From an uncultured Eubacteriales bacterium (GTDB lineage: Bacteria; Bacillota; Clostridia; Oscillospirales; Oscillospiraceae), in NCBI GenBank assembly GCA_905202605.1, contig CAJKSU010000123.1:1-8390 (forward strand): a DNA stretch of 8,390 nt. Reading direction: 5' to 3'. Numbering within the stretch: the stretch's first letter is position 1; every line of letters starts with the position of its first letter. Shown in pieces: positions 1 through 6,280 of this stretch. Below the pieces are notes generated by a model. That model did no database searches, had not been told where the DNA came from, and saw only the letters and a program-made list of their open reading frames with translations. The position numbers and the translations under genes were made by a program.

Positions 1-96
1 CCTCTTTTTCATTGCATCAAATATTTTCTGAAATTTCCCGCCCGTCTTCGACAGACTTTTCTTCTTTGATCGGGTACAATATCCCTGTGCAAAAGG

Positions 97-2121
97 CTAC
101 GGGGTCAGGGCGTCCAGCCGCAGCACCGCCGCCGTCATATCATCCTCCCCGCCGGCGGCCTTGGCAAGGCCGGTAAGCTTGGCTGCCAGCTCCTTGACAT
201 TCTCCCCGTCAAAGTCGGCAAGCAGCCGTTCCGTTTCCTCGGAAACCGCCCCGTCGCTGACCAGCACCAACAGATCTCCTCCCCAAAGGGACAGCCGTAT
301 CACCTCCGCGCCTCCGCCACTCCCCACGCCAAGGCCGGGCGGCGGTGCGGCTGTCCCCAGCTTTCGGACGCTGCTGCCGGACTTTATGTAGCTGGGGGCG
401 GCGCCCCATTTATACAGCGTTCCCTGCCCGGTAATCAGGCTCAGCTCCAGCACGTCCATGGTGGAAAAGCAGCCCGTGTCCCGGAGAATATACATGTCGT
501 TGAGGAATTCCATGGCATGATCCGGCTGCAGGCCCGCCTCGATCAGCCCCGAAAGGATGCTCACCGCAGACTCCGCCTCCTTCGCCGCCTCCACGCCGGT
601 TCCCATGCCGTCGCAGAGGATGGCATAGAGCCGCCCATCGTCCGTATGAAAGCACACGCCCCGATCTCCGCTGATCCGCGCCCCCCGGCGTCCATGGGCG
701 CTGACCCCCACTGCGGCGGTAAAGGCCTCGTGGGGCGTAACCTGCACCGAACGCAGCTGCCGGGCATTTTCCTCCATCAGCTCCGACATGCGAAGCAGAT
801 TCTGGCTGGCGATCAGCCGGCTCTCTTCCCGGCGGCTCCGGCGGCTTTTCCGGCAGGCAATGGCGTCCAGCTCCTGATTCACCGCCACCAGCAGTCCCTC
901 CATATGGCGGCATTCCGTGGAGAATTCCGTGGGGAAATCCTCCCTTACGGCCTGTCCATGTTCCAAAAGCGTGGGCAGCACGCCTCTTAAGGTCTGGTAG
1001 GTGGCCTGACTGTTTACCTCCCAGCAGCTGTGATACCGGGTGCATTGGCGGCACACCTTGCCTGCCGCCTTGTCAAATACCCGCTCCTGCTCCTGCCGGG
1101 CGTTTTCCTGCGGGTCGAGCCGGGTGGCACTGTAGAGCTGCCGGAGTGCCTTCTCTCCACTGGACAGCCTTTGCTCCACCAGCGCAGCGGACTGCTCAAT
1201 GGCGCTCTCCTCCCGTCCGGTAATCAGCGTACCGGGCAGCAGCAGGGAGAAAAGCACCCCCACTGCCGGACTGAGCAGGTCTTTCATATCGGTCACGCCT
1301 CGGAGCGATAGCATAATCCCCAGCACCGCCCCGCTGCACAGAGTGCGGAGCAGCCGCCTTCTTCTGGGCAGCGCCGTCCCCGCCAGTGCCGCAGCGGTGA
1401 GGCTCAGCGTCCAGCTCCCCAGCGTCATCCGGCTGAGATCCACCGCAAGCCCCGCACAGGCTCCTACGGCGGCAGCGGTTCCCGTGTCGGTGCGCCGGGC
1501 GGACAGAATCGTCAGGGCGCAGGCCGCCATTACGCCGGCGTCCAGTTCCCATGGCAGCGGTACGGCGCACAGCCCCACCAGAAAGAAGCCCATGGCCGCC
1601 ATGGTGGCAAGGCTTCGGCGGTTCGAGAGCTTTGTAAAGGCCAGTGGACTCAGAGCGGACAGCAGCACATTTTTGACATAGTCCCCCAGCAGCAGAGGCG
1701 TCAGGGGCTGACTGAACAGGAAGATTCCCCCCACCACCGCCCGCATGACCCCCGGCACCAGACAGCGGAACCAGCTCTGCCGGGTGACCCACAGGGAACC
1801 GAATATGTACATGGTCACAAAGGTAAGCAGTGCCGCACTGGTCAGCTCCAGCCCCTGAGAAAAGCTCTGCATGGTCAGTGCGCCACCCACCGCCCCAATC
1901 AGTGCGCAGAGTCCCCGCAGGCCGCCTCCGGCGGCGGTAAGCAGTCCCAGCACAAAGGGCGCAGGCTCTCCTGCCAGCTTTCCGCAGGACAGGAGAAAGC
2001 CGGAGAGCAAAAAGCCCAGACAGGCCGCCGTCTCCCGGAGCGCCGGGCGGGTAATCACCAGCGGCGACTGGGTATAGAACCAGTTTTCAAGAATCGGGGG
2101 CTTCTTCAGGGTTTCTTTCAT
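97..2121 (-). CDS. spoIIE: Stage II sporulation protein E (SpoIIE), membrane-anchored PP2C-type serine phosphatase
   Basis: SpoIIE sits in the membrane at the polar septum and dephosphorylates SpoIIAA, which releases sigma-F in the forespore. The 674-residue protein has a strongly hydrophobic N-terminal half (about residues 28-300, several membrane spans). A linker follows with a Cys motif typical of SpoIIE (C357-x2-C360-x5-C366-W367). The C-terminal PP2C domain shows SGD 484-486, DGMGTG 504-509, FSTMD 552-556, GAAPSYIK 573-580, VSDG 621-624 and EDDM 659-662, which include the expected metal-binding acidic residues. The frame is open upstream to 2349, but I chose the ATG at 2121 because GGAGGAG lies 9 nt before it. 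The upstream 76 codons have no family character and would overlap the promoter and the divergent gene. At 674 residues it is shorter than the 827-residue Bacillus subtilis protein. The stop is TAG; no clear terminator is visible in the 96 bases beyond it. Confidence 0.95.
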   Translation of the reverse strand: MKETLKKPPILENWFYTQSPLVITRPALRETAACLGFLLSGFLLSCGKLAGEPAPFVLGLLTAAGGGLRGLCALIGAVGGALTMQSFSQGLELTSAALLTFVTMYIFGSLWVTRQSWFRCLVPGVMRAVVGGIFLFSQPLTPLLLGDYVKNVLLSALSPLAFTKLSNRRSLATMAAMGFFLVGLCAVPLPWELDAGVMAACALTILSARRTDTGTAAAVGACAGLAVDLSRMTLGSWTLSLTAAALAGTALPRRRRLLRTLCSGAVLGIMLSLRGVTDMKDLLSPAVGVLFSLLLPGTLITGREESAIEQSAALVEQRLSSGEKALRQLYSATRLDPQENARQEQERVFDKAAGKVCRQCTRYHSCWEVNSQATYQTLRGVLPTLLEHGQAVREDFPTEFSTECRHMEGLLVAVNQELDAIACRKSRRSRREESRLIASQNLLRMSELMEENARQLRSVQVTPHEAFTAAVGVSAHGRRGARISGDRGVCFHTDDGRLYAILCDGMGTGVEAAKEAESAVSILSGLIEAGLQPDHAMEFLNDMYILRDTGCFSTMDVLELSLITGQGTLYKWGAAPSYIKSGSSVRKLGTAAPPPGLGVGSGGGAEVIRLSLWGGDLLVLVSDGAVSEETERLLADFDGENVKELAAKLTGLAKAAGGEDDMTAAVLRLDALTP

Positions 2122-2166
2122 GTTGACCGTCTCCTCCATGTGCTCGAAGCAATCTGCTATGGAGAC

Positions 2167-2195
2167 ATTATAAGGCCGCCGGTGCAATATTCCCG
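2167..2195 (-). promoter_or_regulatory. Probable spoIIE promoter with a perfect -10 and no -35 match
   Basis: Reading the minus strand, TATAAT (2172 to 2167) lies about 46 nt before the chosen spoIIE start. The hexamer 17 bp further upstream is CGGGAA, which does not resemble TTGACA. A strong -10 with a poor -35 fits a sigma-A promoter that needs an activator. In Bacillus, spoIIE is sigma-A and Spo0A-P dependent with unusual -35 spacing. No good Spo0A box (TGTCGAA) is seen at this promoter, so the activator remains unknown. A TTGCAC on the same strand is only 9 bp from the -10, too close to serve as a normal -35. Confidence 0.55.
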
Positions 2196-2202
2196 TCGGG
2201 AA
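2190..2202. promoter_or_regulatory. 13-bp perfect inverted repeat at the spoIIE -35 position (candidate operator)
   Basis: TTCCCG-T-CGGGAA is a perfect palindrome with a single central base. One arm occupies exactly the -35 position of the spoIIE promoter. It could bind a dimeric regulator in the divergent spoIIE/CYTH gap. Arms of 6 bp in GC-rich DNA can arise by chance, and the regulator is not identifiable. Confidence 0.35.
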
Positions 2203-2286
2203 ATACCCCCGGAAATGCCGGAAAGGAATGATTCTGCGAATCCACGAAAAAACAGCGTGGGAAACGGCGGAGCCGCAGAAAACCTC

Positions 2287-2315
2287 TTGCACAAAGCCGG
2301 GAAAGCGGGTACAAT
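2287..2315 (+). promoter_or_regulatory. Sigma-A-like promoter for the CYTH gene
   Basis: TTGCAC (2287-2292), a 17-bp spacer and TACAAT (2310-2315) make a good vegetative promoter. Transcription would begin near 2322, leaving a leader of only about 20 nt that carries AAAGGA (2326-2331) before the ATG at 2343. Confidence 0.65.
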
Positions 2316-2342
2316 GGGGAAAGAGAAAGGACAGTGATTCGC

Positions 2343-2978
2343 ATGGCAACCGAAATTGAAATGAAGCTCAGCGTTCCCAACGAGGAGATTCTCAGCAAGG
2401 TTCTGGAGGACCCGGAGCTGACCCAATATATGAAGGACGACTATGAGATTTGTCACATGCACAGCACCTATTATGACACGTTCGACGGACAGCTGACCCG
2501 CCGGAAGTGGACACTGCGCCTCCGGGATGAGGGCGGTCAGCGGGTGGCAGCCTTTAAAACCGCCAATCTCAGCGATGAAGCGGGCTTTTTCACCCGGAAC
2601 GAGTGGCAGTGTCTGGTGGACAACATTGAGGATGCAATCCCGCTGCTGATCGATCAGGGTGCGCCCCGTGAGCTGAAAAGCATTTTGAAGGGCAAGCCCC
2701 TTACGGCAGTCTGCGGTGCGGAATTTGACCGGAAGTCCGCCTGCCTGTTTCTGGACGAGGGCGTTCGGGTAGAGCTGGCGGGGGATCTGGGCTATCTCTT
2801 CGCCGGTGATCGAAAGGAGCCAATCTGTGAGGTGGAGCTGGAGCTGATGTATGGAGATGCGGGCAGTCTACCTCCGCTGTGCAGCCAGCTGATTACGGAA
2901 TACGGCCTGCATGAGGAAAAGCGCAGCAAGTACCAGCGGGCAAAGGCGCTGACGGAAGAGGAAGAAGAGAATAAATAA
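2343..2978 (+). CDS. CYTH-domain / triphosphate tunnel metalloenzyme family protein
   Basis: The 211-residue protein opens with E4-I-E6-M-K8, the ExExK signature of CYTH proteins (adenylate cyclase CyaB, thiamine triphosphatase and inorganic triphosphatase relatives). Other family hallmarks follow: YYDT near residues 41-44, the basic strand WTLRLRDEG near 54-62, the lysine strand AAFKT, then VRVELAGD and CEVELELMYGD, whose alternating Glu residues face the tunnel and bind metal. The likely activity is hydrolysis of an inorganic or nucleoside triphosphate in the cytosol; the substrate cannot be told from sequence. The C-terminus is a Glu-rich tail. I prefer the ATG at 2343 over an in-frame GTG at 2334 because AAAGGA ends at 2331, 11 nt before the ATG but only 2 nt before the GTG. 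The gene is divergent from spoIIE and convergent with the HtrA gene, so it is probably transcribed alone. Confidence 0.9.
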   Translation: MATEIEMKLSVPNEEILSKVLEDPELTQYMKDDYEICHMHSTYYDTFDGQLTRRKWTLRLRDEGGQRVAAFKTANLSDEAGFFTRNEWQCLVDNIEDAIPLLIDQGAPRELKSILKGKPLTAVCGAEFDRKSACLFLDEGVRVELAGDLGYLFAGDRKEPICEVELELMYGDAGSLPPLCSQLITEYGLHEEKRSKYQRAKALTEEEEENK

Positions 2979-3007
2979 GATAGAATAAATACTAAATTGA
3001 GGTGTCC

Positions 3008-3140
3008 GCGTCGTCGCAAAGTCCGTGAACTCCGTTTCCGCCTTTGGGGCGAAAAGCTCCGTTCACTTCCTTGCTCCTCCTCTCCCCACCAAACCCGCTG
3101 ACGCTGGGCTTTGGCGGGGCCCCGTGGGGAGGTTGTGCGC
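3008..3140 (+). repeat. Structured intergenic repeat, short copy (copy A)
   Basis: This aligns with 7945-8133 through shared blocks: GCGTCGTCGCAA, GTTTCCGCCT, GGCGAAAAGCT, TGCTCCTCCT and TCCCCACC. It can fold by pairing CCCC-A-CCAAA-CCC (3084-3096) with GGG-C-TTTGG-C-GGGG (3106-3119) around a short loop that can form a 2-bp GC pairing. Copy B has a matched change on both sides of this stem. An open frame crosses the repeat (3044-3322), and a peptide starting LLLLSPPNP is also read from copy B, but it has no family character and is best treated as a by-product. Confidence 0.75.
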
Positions 3141-3153
3141 ACTGTTTTGTCCA

Positions 3154-3190
3154 CCCTGACAGGGGGGATGTCAGCTATGCTGACAGGGGG
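3154..3190 (+). repeat. Hairpin repeat module with exchanged second hairpin
   Basis: CCCT-GAC-AGGG (3154-3164) is followed by GGGATG and a second hairpin, TGTCAGC-TAT-GCTGACA (3169-3185), then GGGGG. The order matches the modules at 8150-8188 and 8268-8306, where the second hairpin is GCCCC-GAA-GGGGC. The flanks are alike but the hairpin sequence is wholly different. Confidence 0.7.
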
Positions 3191-3246
3191 ATGATTCAGC
3201 TGCCCGATGGGCGGCGAAGGTATCCCTGTGGAACGAAATTGAAATG

Positions 3247-3285
3247 GCCCCTCCAGAGCAAACTGCTCCGGAGGGGCTTAAATTT
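3247..3285. terminator. Bidirectional intrinsic terminator between the convergent CYTH and HtrA genes
   Basis: GCCCCTCC (3247-3254) pairs with GGAGGGGC (3270-3277). After one A/C mismatch, GAGCA (3256-3260) pairs with TGCTC (3264-3268) around an AAC loop. The plus-strand tail is TTAAATTT. On the other side, AAATTGAAAT supplies a T-containing tail when read on the minus strand. The placement between two converging genes supports the call, although neither T tract is uninterrupted. Confidence 0.75.
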
Positions 3286-3321
3286 GTCGGATGTTTACCG
3301 AGACTTTGTTCTTAGGCGTTA

Positions 3322-3360
3322 GGCAATACCACACAAAAGACGCATTTGCGTGGTGTTGCC
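3322..3360. repeat. 39-bp imperfect inverted repeat touching the HtrA stop codon
   Basis: GGCAATACCAC (3322-3332) and GTGGTGTTGCC (3350-3360) are 11-bp arms that pair throughout on the plus strand, with one G-U. On the minus strand the same position is a C/A mismatch. An inner ACGC-ATTT-GCGT hairpin lies off-centre. The arm ends one base from the HtrA stop codon (3362-3364). There is no T run after it on the minus strand, so it may protect a 3' end or be a small repeat element rather than a normal terminator. Confidence 0.6.
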
Positions 3361-3361
3361 G

Positions 3362-4624
3362 TTAATCCAAATCCGCGCGATCCATTAAGGTGACCGTAAC
3401 GCTGTATTCCTCGCCGTTGCGGTAGATGGTCAGAGGAACCTGATCCCCGGCGGAATACTGATTCTTGATCCGGTTGAATTCCTCCGTGCTGATGACGGGC
3501 TGCCCGTCAATGGACGTGATGATATCGCCGGAGCGGATGCCCTGCTTGTAGGCGTCGGAGTGGGAATCCACCGAGCGGATATACAGCTTGCCGGGGAGGC
3601 CGTAATACAGGGAGATGCGGCTTTCCAGCTGCTCCACCTCAAAGCCGAAGGCGGGGCGACCGGAGATATAGCCGTTGGACACCAGCTCATCCACAATGGG
3701 CTTGGCACTGGTGATGGGAATGGCGAAGCCCAGACCCTCTACGGTGGTATAGCCGGAGGAGATCTTAATGGTATTGATGCCGATGACCTGCCCCTCCATA
3801 TTGACCAGCGGACCGCCGGAGTTGCCGCTGTTGAGTGCGGCGTTGGTCTGCATCAGGGTCATGGTGCGGTCGCCCACGTCCACATCCCGCTTGATGCCGC
3901 AGATGATGCCGTCGGTCATGGTGCCGCGCAGCTCAATGCCCAGCGGGTCGCCGATGGCCACCACGCTGTCGCCCACCTCGGCGCTGTTGGAATCGCCAAA
4001 CTCCGCCGGGGTCAGGCCGGAGGCATTGATTTTCAGCACCATCAGGTCGGAGGTCTCATCGCCGCCCACCTTGCAGGCGTTATACTCCGAGCCATCGGTG
4101 AGCAGCACCACAATCTGCTGGGCGGTGGACACCACGTGATAATTGGTGATGATATAGCCGTCGGAGGACATGATGATGCCCGTGCCGGTGGAGGCAGAGG
4201 CGCCGGTGGAGGCGGAGATGGACACTACGCTGGGGATGACCTTCTTATAGATATCCGGCAGCTCCATGGGATCGCCGGTGGAGGCGGAAATGGTCAGGGT
4301 CGTGCCGCTGCCCAGCACCTGATCGCTGGACTGCGCCGGAGCCGGGGTAACGCCTGCGGCGGCTGCCTCCTGCTGGGCGGCAGTTTCCGTGGGCTGGGCG
4401 CTGGAACGGGCGGCGGTGACGGCAGCCTCCGGAGTGACCGCCTGACCGCTGCGGGACAATGCCGCAGCGGCGGTAACGCACAGCAGCAGCACCCCGAGGG
4501 TGGCGGCGAGCCAGCCGTGATTCCGGGGCCTGCGGGGAGGGCGGTACTGCCCGCCGGTGCTGTAATAGTCCTGATATGGAGAAGCGTCATCCATGAAATC
4601 GGAATTGCGCTCAAAAGGTTCCAT
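3362..4624 (-). CDS. htrA: HtrA/DegP-family membrane-anchored serine protease with PDZ domain
   Basis: This is an extracytoplasmic quality-control protease. The 420-residue protein has a cytoplasmic Arg/Pro-rich N-terminus, one membrane segment (about 38-56), and an Ala/Thr/Gln-rich linker to about 120. The trypsin-like domain (about 123-315) carries all three catalytic residues: His163 in TNYHVV, Asp193 in TSDLMVL and Ser269 in GNSGGPL. A PDZ domain (about 325-412) is marked by GIRSGDIITSIDG. The membrane anchor faces the protease outward, as in Gram-positive HtrA. The start is set by GGAGGG 5 nt before the ATG. SASTG occurs three times (113-117, 137-141, 143-147) just before and at the start of the protease domain, encoded by near-identical DNA. 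The gene stands alone, divergent from the ATP-grasp operon; its leader contains possible competing stems. Confidence 0.95.
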   Translation of the reverse strand: MEPFERNSDFMDDASPYQDYYSTGGQYRPPRRPRNHGWLAATLGVLLLCVTAAAALSRSGQAVTPEAAVTAARSSAQPTETAAQQEAAAAGVTPAPAQSSDQVLGSGTTLTISASTGDPMELPDIYKKVIPSVVSISASTGASASTGTGIIMSSDGYIITNYHVVSTAQQIVVLLTDGSEYNACKVGGDETSDLMVLKINASGLTPAEFGDSNSAEVGDSVVAIGDPLGIELRGTMTDGIICGIKRDVDVGDRTMTLMQTNAALNSGNSGGPLVNMEGQVIGINTIKISSGYTTVEGLGFAIPITSAKPIVDELVSNGYISGRPAFGFEVEQLESRISLYYGLPGKLYIRSVDSHSDAYKQGIRSGDIITSIDGQPVISTEEFNRIKNQYSAGDQVPLTIYRNGEEYSVTVTLMDRADLD

Positions 4625-4629
4625 AAAAT

Positions 4630-4697
4630 CCCTCCGTTAAGGATGGAGCCGGGAGCCGGGGCTCTGCGGCTCAGAAAACCGGAGGGGGATGCCTCCG
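4630..4697 (-). promoter_or_regulatory. HtrA leader with stems that could compete for the ribosome binding site
   Basis: In the minus-strand leader, CGGAGG (from 4697) can pair with CCTCCG (from 4685) to make a hairpin followed by GTTTTC. A second strong stem is GAGCCG..CGGCTC (4646-4672). The HtrA ribosome binding site lies in CGGAGGG (4636 to 4630), which is complementary to the CCCTCCG of the first hairpin (4686 to 4680). That segment could therefore pair either with its neighbour or with the ribosome binding site. The arms are only 6-7 bp, so this is a possibility only. Confidence 0.3.
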
Positions 4698-4712
4698 ATC
4701 TTGACTGGTTAC

Positions 4713-4718
4713 AGTATA
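4713..4718 (-). promoter_or_regulatory. Possible -10 element of the HtrA promoter
   Basis: TATACT on the minus strand is a 5/6 match to the sigma-A -10 and would give a leader of about 80 nt. No convincing -35 is found 16-18 bp upstream, so the promoter is weak, regulated, or misplaced. Confidence 0.35.
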
Positions 4719-4772
4719 CGGAATTCCCGGAGGATTTGCATGAACTTTTAATGAACGGTTTGTGAAATGTTG

Positions 4773-4820
4773 TTTTGCGCCGGAATGGCCGGGCGGAAGC
4801 GGGGATTTTGCGTTCCGGCG
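4773..4820. promoter_or_regulatory. Inverted and direct repeats just upstream of the ATP-grasp operon promoter
   Basis: CGCCGGAA (4778-4785) and TTCCGGCG (4813-4820) are perfect 8-bp inverted arms, the second abutting the -35 hexamer. TTTTGCG occurs as a direct repeat at 4773-4779 and 4806-4812, 33 bp apart and close to three helical turns. The arrangement would suit a regulator bound at two sites, but no known operator is recognised. Confidence 0.35.
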
Positions 4821-4849
4821 TTGCATATTCCCGGAAGTTGTGATACATT
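4821..4849 (+). promoter_or_regulatory. Sigma-A-like extended -10 promoter of the ATP-grasp operon
   Basis: TTGCAT (4821-4826), a 17-bp spacer and TACATT (4844-4849) preceded by TGA give an extended -10 promoter. Transcription would start near 4856, leaving a leader of about 85 nt before the ATG at 4942. Confidence 0.65.
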
Positions 4850-4894
4850 ATTAAGATGATAAGAAAGAAGCCGATTCAAGCAGAAATGGCAAAA

Positions 4895-4921
4895 GGCAAT
4901 CACGCTTTGTGCGGAATTGCC
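4895..4921 (+). promoter_or_regulatory. Leader stem-loop ahead of the ATP-grasp ribosome binding site
   Basis: GGCAAT (4895-4900) pairs with ATTGCC (4916-4921), with a possible inner CGC..GCG pairing. It ends 5 bases before the AAAGGAGG at 4927-4934. It could affect message stability or translation; no known riboswitch or leader family is recognised. Confidence 0.35.
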
Positions 4922-4941
4922 GAAATAAAGGAGGTTTCGGG

Positions 4942-6267
4942 ATGGAGAAGCTCCAAGAACAGCGGCAGCGTGTCAACGACTGGATGCGGGAACAGGGCGC
5001 GACCTTTGCGGTGGTTCGTCAGGGTCAGCGGCAGGTGACCGGGCGGCCCTTTGATCCCATTCCCCGTGTGCTTTCCGCAAAGACCTTTACTCATCTGGAG
5101 CAGGGGCTGATTCAGCGGATCAACGCACTGAATATTTTCCTGAATGATATTTATCACAACCGAATGATCCTGCGGGACGGGAAGATCCCGGAGGAATTCG
5201 TCCTGTCGTCTCTGGATTTCAGAACCCAGTGCATGGGCATTGCGCCCCCCAAGAGCATCTATACCCACATCACCGCCACGGATCTGGTGTGCAGCACCAA
5301 GGGCAAATGGTACGCCATGGAGGACAGCCTTTCGGTGCCGGACGGGGCGACCTATCCCCACTTTGCCCGGAAGCTCTGCCGGGAGATCGCACCGGAGAAC
5401 TATCAGGTGCCGGAGCTGTGCGACAACTGCGGACTGGACATCCTCCTGCGGCAGCTGTACCGGGACATTATGGACGACGATCCGGAGCTGGAGGGCGGCA
5501 TTGTGGTGCTGCTCAGCGAGGGGAAGGACGCCCTTTCCTACTTTGAGCTTCGGTACATGGCGGAGCTGACCGGGGCGGTGGTGGCGGAGGCCGAACGGCT
5601 GATCGTCATGGACAACAAGGTATATTACCGTGCGCCGGAGGGCGGCTTCCAGCGGGTGGCGATTATCCATCGGCTGGCGCTGGACAGCATGCTCGACCCC
5701 CTGTGCTTCGACGAAAACACCCCCTGCGGCATTCCCCATCTCATGGAGGCCTACAGCGCCGGACATATCGCAATCCTCAACGCACCGGGCTGCTCTCTGG
5801 CGGAGGATCGGGGGCTGCACTACTTTATCCCCACCATGATCCGCTACTATTTAAATGAGGAGCCGATATTGCCCAATGTGCCGACGTTCCTGCCATGGTA
5901 CGCCGACCAGAAGAAATATGTGCTGGAGCATATGGACAGCCTGATCTTCAAGGACGTGTCCAGCGACCGGCGGGCGGGGGCGGTATACGGCGACACCCTG
6001 ACCACCGAGGAAAAGCGGCAGCTTGCCCGGCGGATCAATAAGGAACCCCGGCGGTATATTGCGCAGAATCAGATCGAGGTGGAAACCCAGCCGGTGCTGG
6101 GGGAGGACGGCGTATCCACCAGCGAGGCCAAGTGCGATTTCCGGGCGTATACGGTGCATTCCGACTCCCTGCGGGTCTGGATGGGCGGCCTTTCCCGGTT
6201 TACGGTCAAGGACAGTCAGGGACAGCCGGTAAGCGGCTTCAAGGACACCTGGGTCATGAGTAAATAA
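4942..6267 (+). CDS. Circularly permuted ATP-grasp family protein (COG2308-like), divergent at ATP-grasp motifs
   Basis: The family is predicted to form amide or peptide bonds using ATP. Membership of this 441-residue protein is clear from PFDPIPRVL (37-44), the ALNIFLNDIY segment (62-71), ILRDG, IPTMIRYYLNEEPILPNVPT (296-315), RRYIAQ (370-375) and KDTWVM (434-439). As I recall the family, several motifs differ here. The E-D-N motif reads E127-D-S129. The YRR..DDD segment reads HRL..LDS (243-249). The glycine-rich loop after the conserved Lys337 reads SDRRAGA (341-347). The QGGG before KDTWVL is lost. A C160-x2-C163 pair is also present. The start is the ATG at 4942, set by AAAGGAGG 7 nt upstream; the frame is open 11 codons further, without a better site. 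It is first in an operon, 13 nt before the transglutaminase-like gene. Family assignment is firm; catalytic activity is doubtful. Confidence 0.88.
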   Translation: MEKLQEQRQRVNDWMREQGATFAVVRQGQRQVTGRPFDPIPRVLSAKTFTHLEQGLIQRINALNIFLNDIYHNRMILRDGKIPEEFVLSSLDFRTQCMGIAPPKSIYTHITATDLVCSTKGKWYAMEDSLSVPDGATYPHFARKLCREIAPENYQVPELCDNCGLDILLRQLYRDIMDDDPELEGGIVVLLSEGKDALSYFELRYMAELTGAVVAEAERLIVMDNKVYYRAPEGGFQRVAIIHRLALDSMLDPLCFDENTPCGIPHLMEAYSAGHIAILNAPGCSLAEDRGLHYFIPTMIRYYLNEEPILPNVPTFLPWYADQKKYVLEHMDSLIFKDVSSDRRAGAVYGDTLTTEEKRQLARRINKEPRRYIAQNQIEVETQPVLGEDGVSTSEAKCDFRAYTVHSDSLRVWMGGLSRFTVKDSQGQPVSGFKDTWVMSK

Positions 6268-6280
6268 GGAGGACTGCGGG

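Noticed and set aside
1..12. Possible start of a further minus-strand gene (ATG AAA AAG AGG)
   Set aside because: There are only four codons and no ribosome binding site, so it cannot be supported.
47..53. Perfect Spo0A box (TGTCGAA, minus strand) after spoIIE
   Set aside because: About one such 7-mer is expected by chance in this window, and no convincing gene start follows within the remaining bases.
2122..2349. N-terminal extension of the SpoIIE frame by 76 codons
   Set aside because: It has no family character, overlaps the divergent gene start and promoter, and the ATG at 2121 has a much better ribosome binding site.
3044..3322. 92-codon frame sharing an LLLLSPPNP peptide with a frame at 7943-8158
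   Set aside because: The shared peptide follows from the DNA repeat; the frames otherwise diverge and no family is apparent.
3560..4765. 401-codon plus-strand open frame
   Set aside because: It lies opposite the HtrA gene, is Gly/Ala/His-rich as expected of GC-rich antisense, and shows no domain or good start.
2190..4834. TTCCCG shared by the spoIIE, HtrA and ATP-grasp upstream regions (2190, 4724, 4829), suggesting one regulator
   Set aside because: A 6-mer is expected about four times on both strands by chance, and it also occurs at non-promoter positions.
4900..5820. 306-codon minus-strand open frame
   Set aside because: It lies opposite the well-supported ATP-grasp gene and has no recognisable motif.
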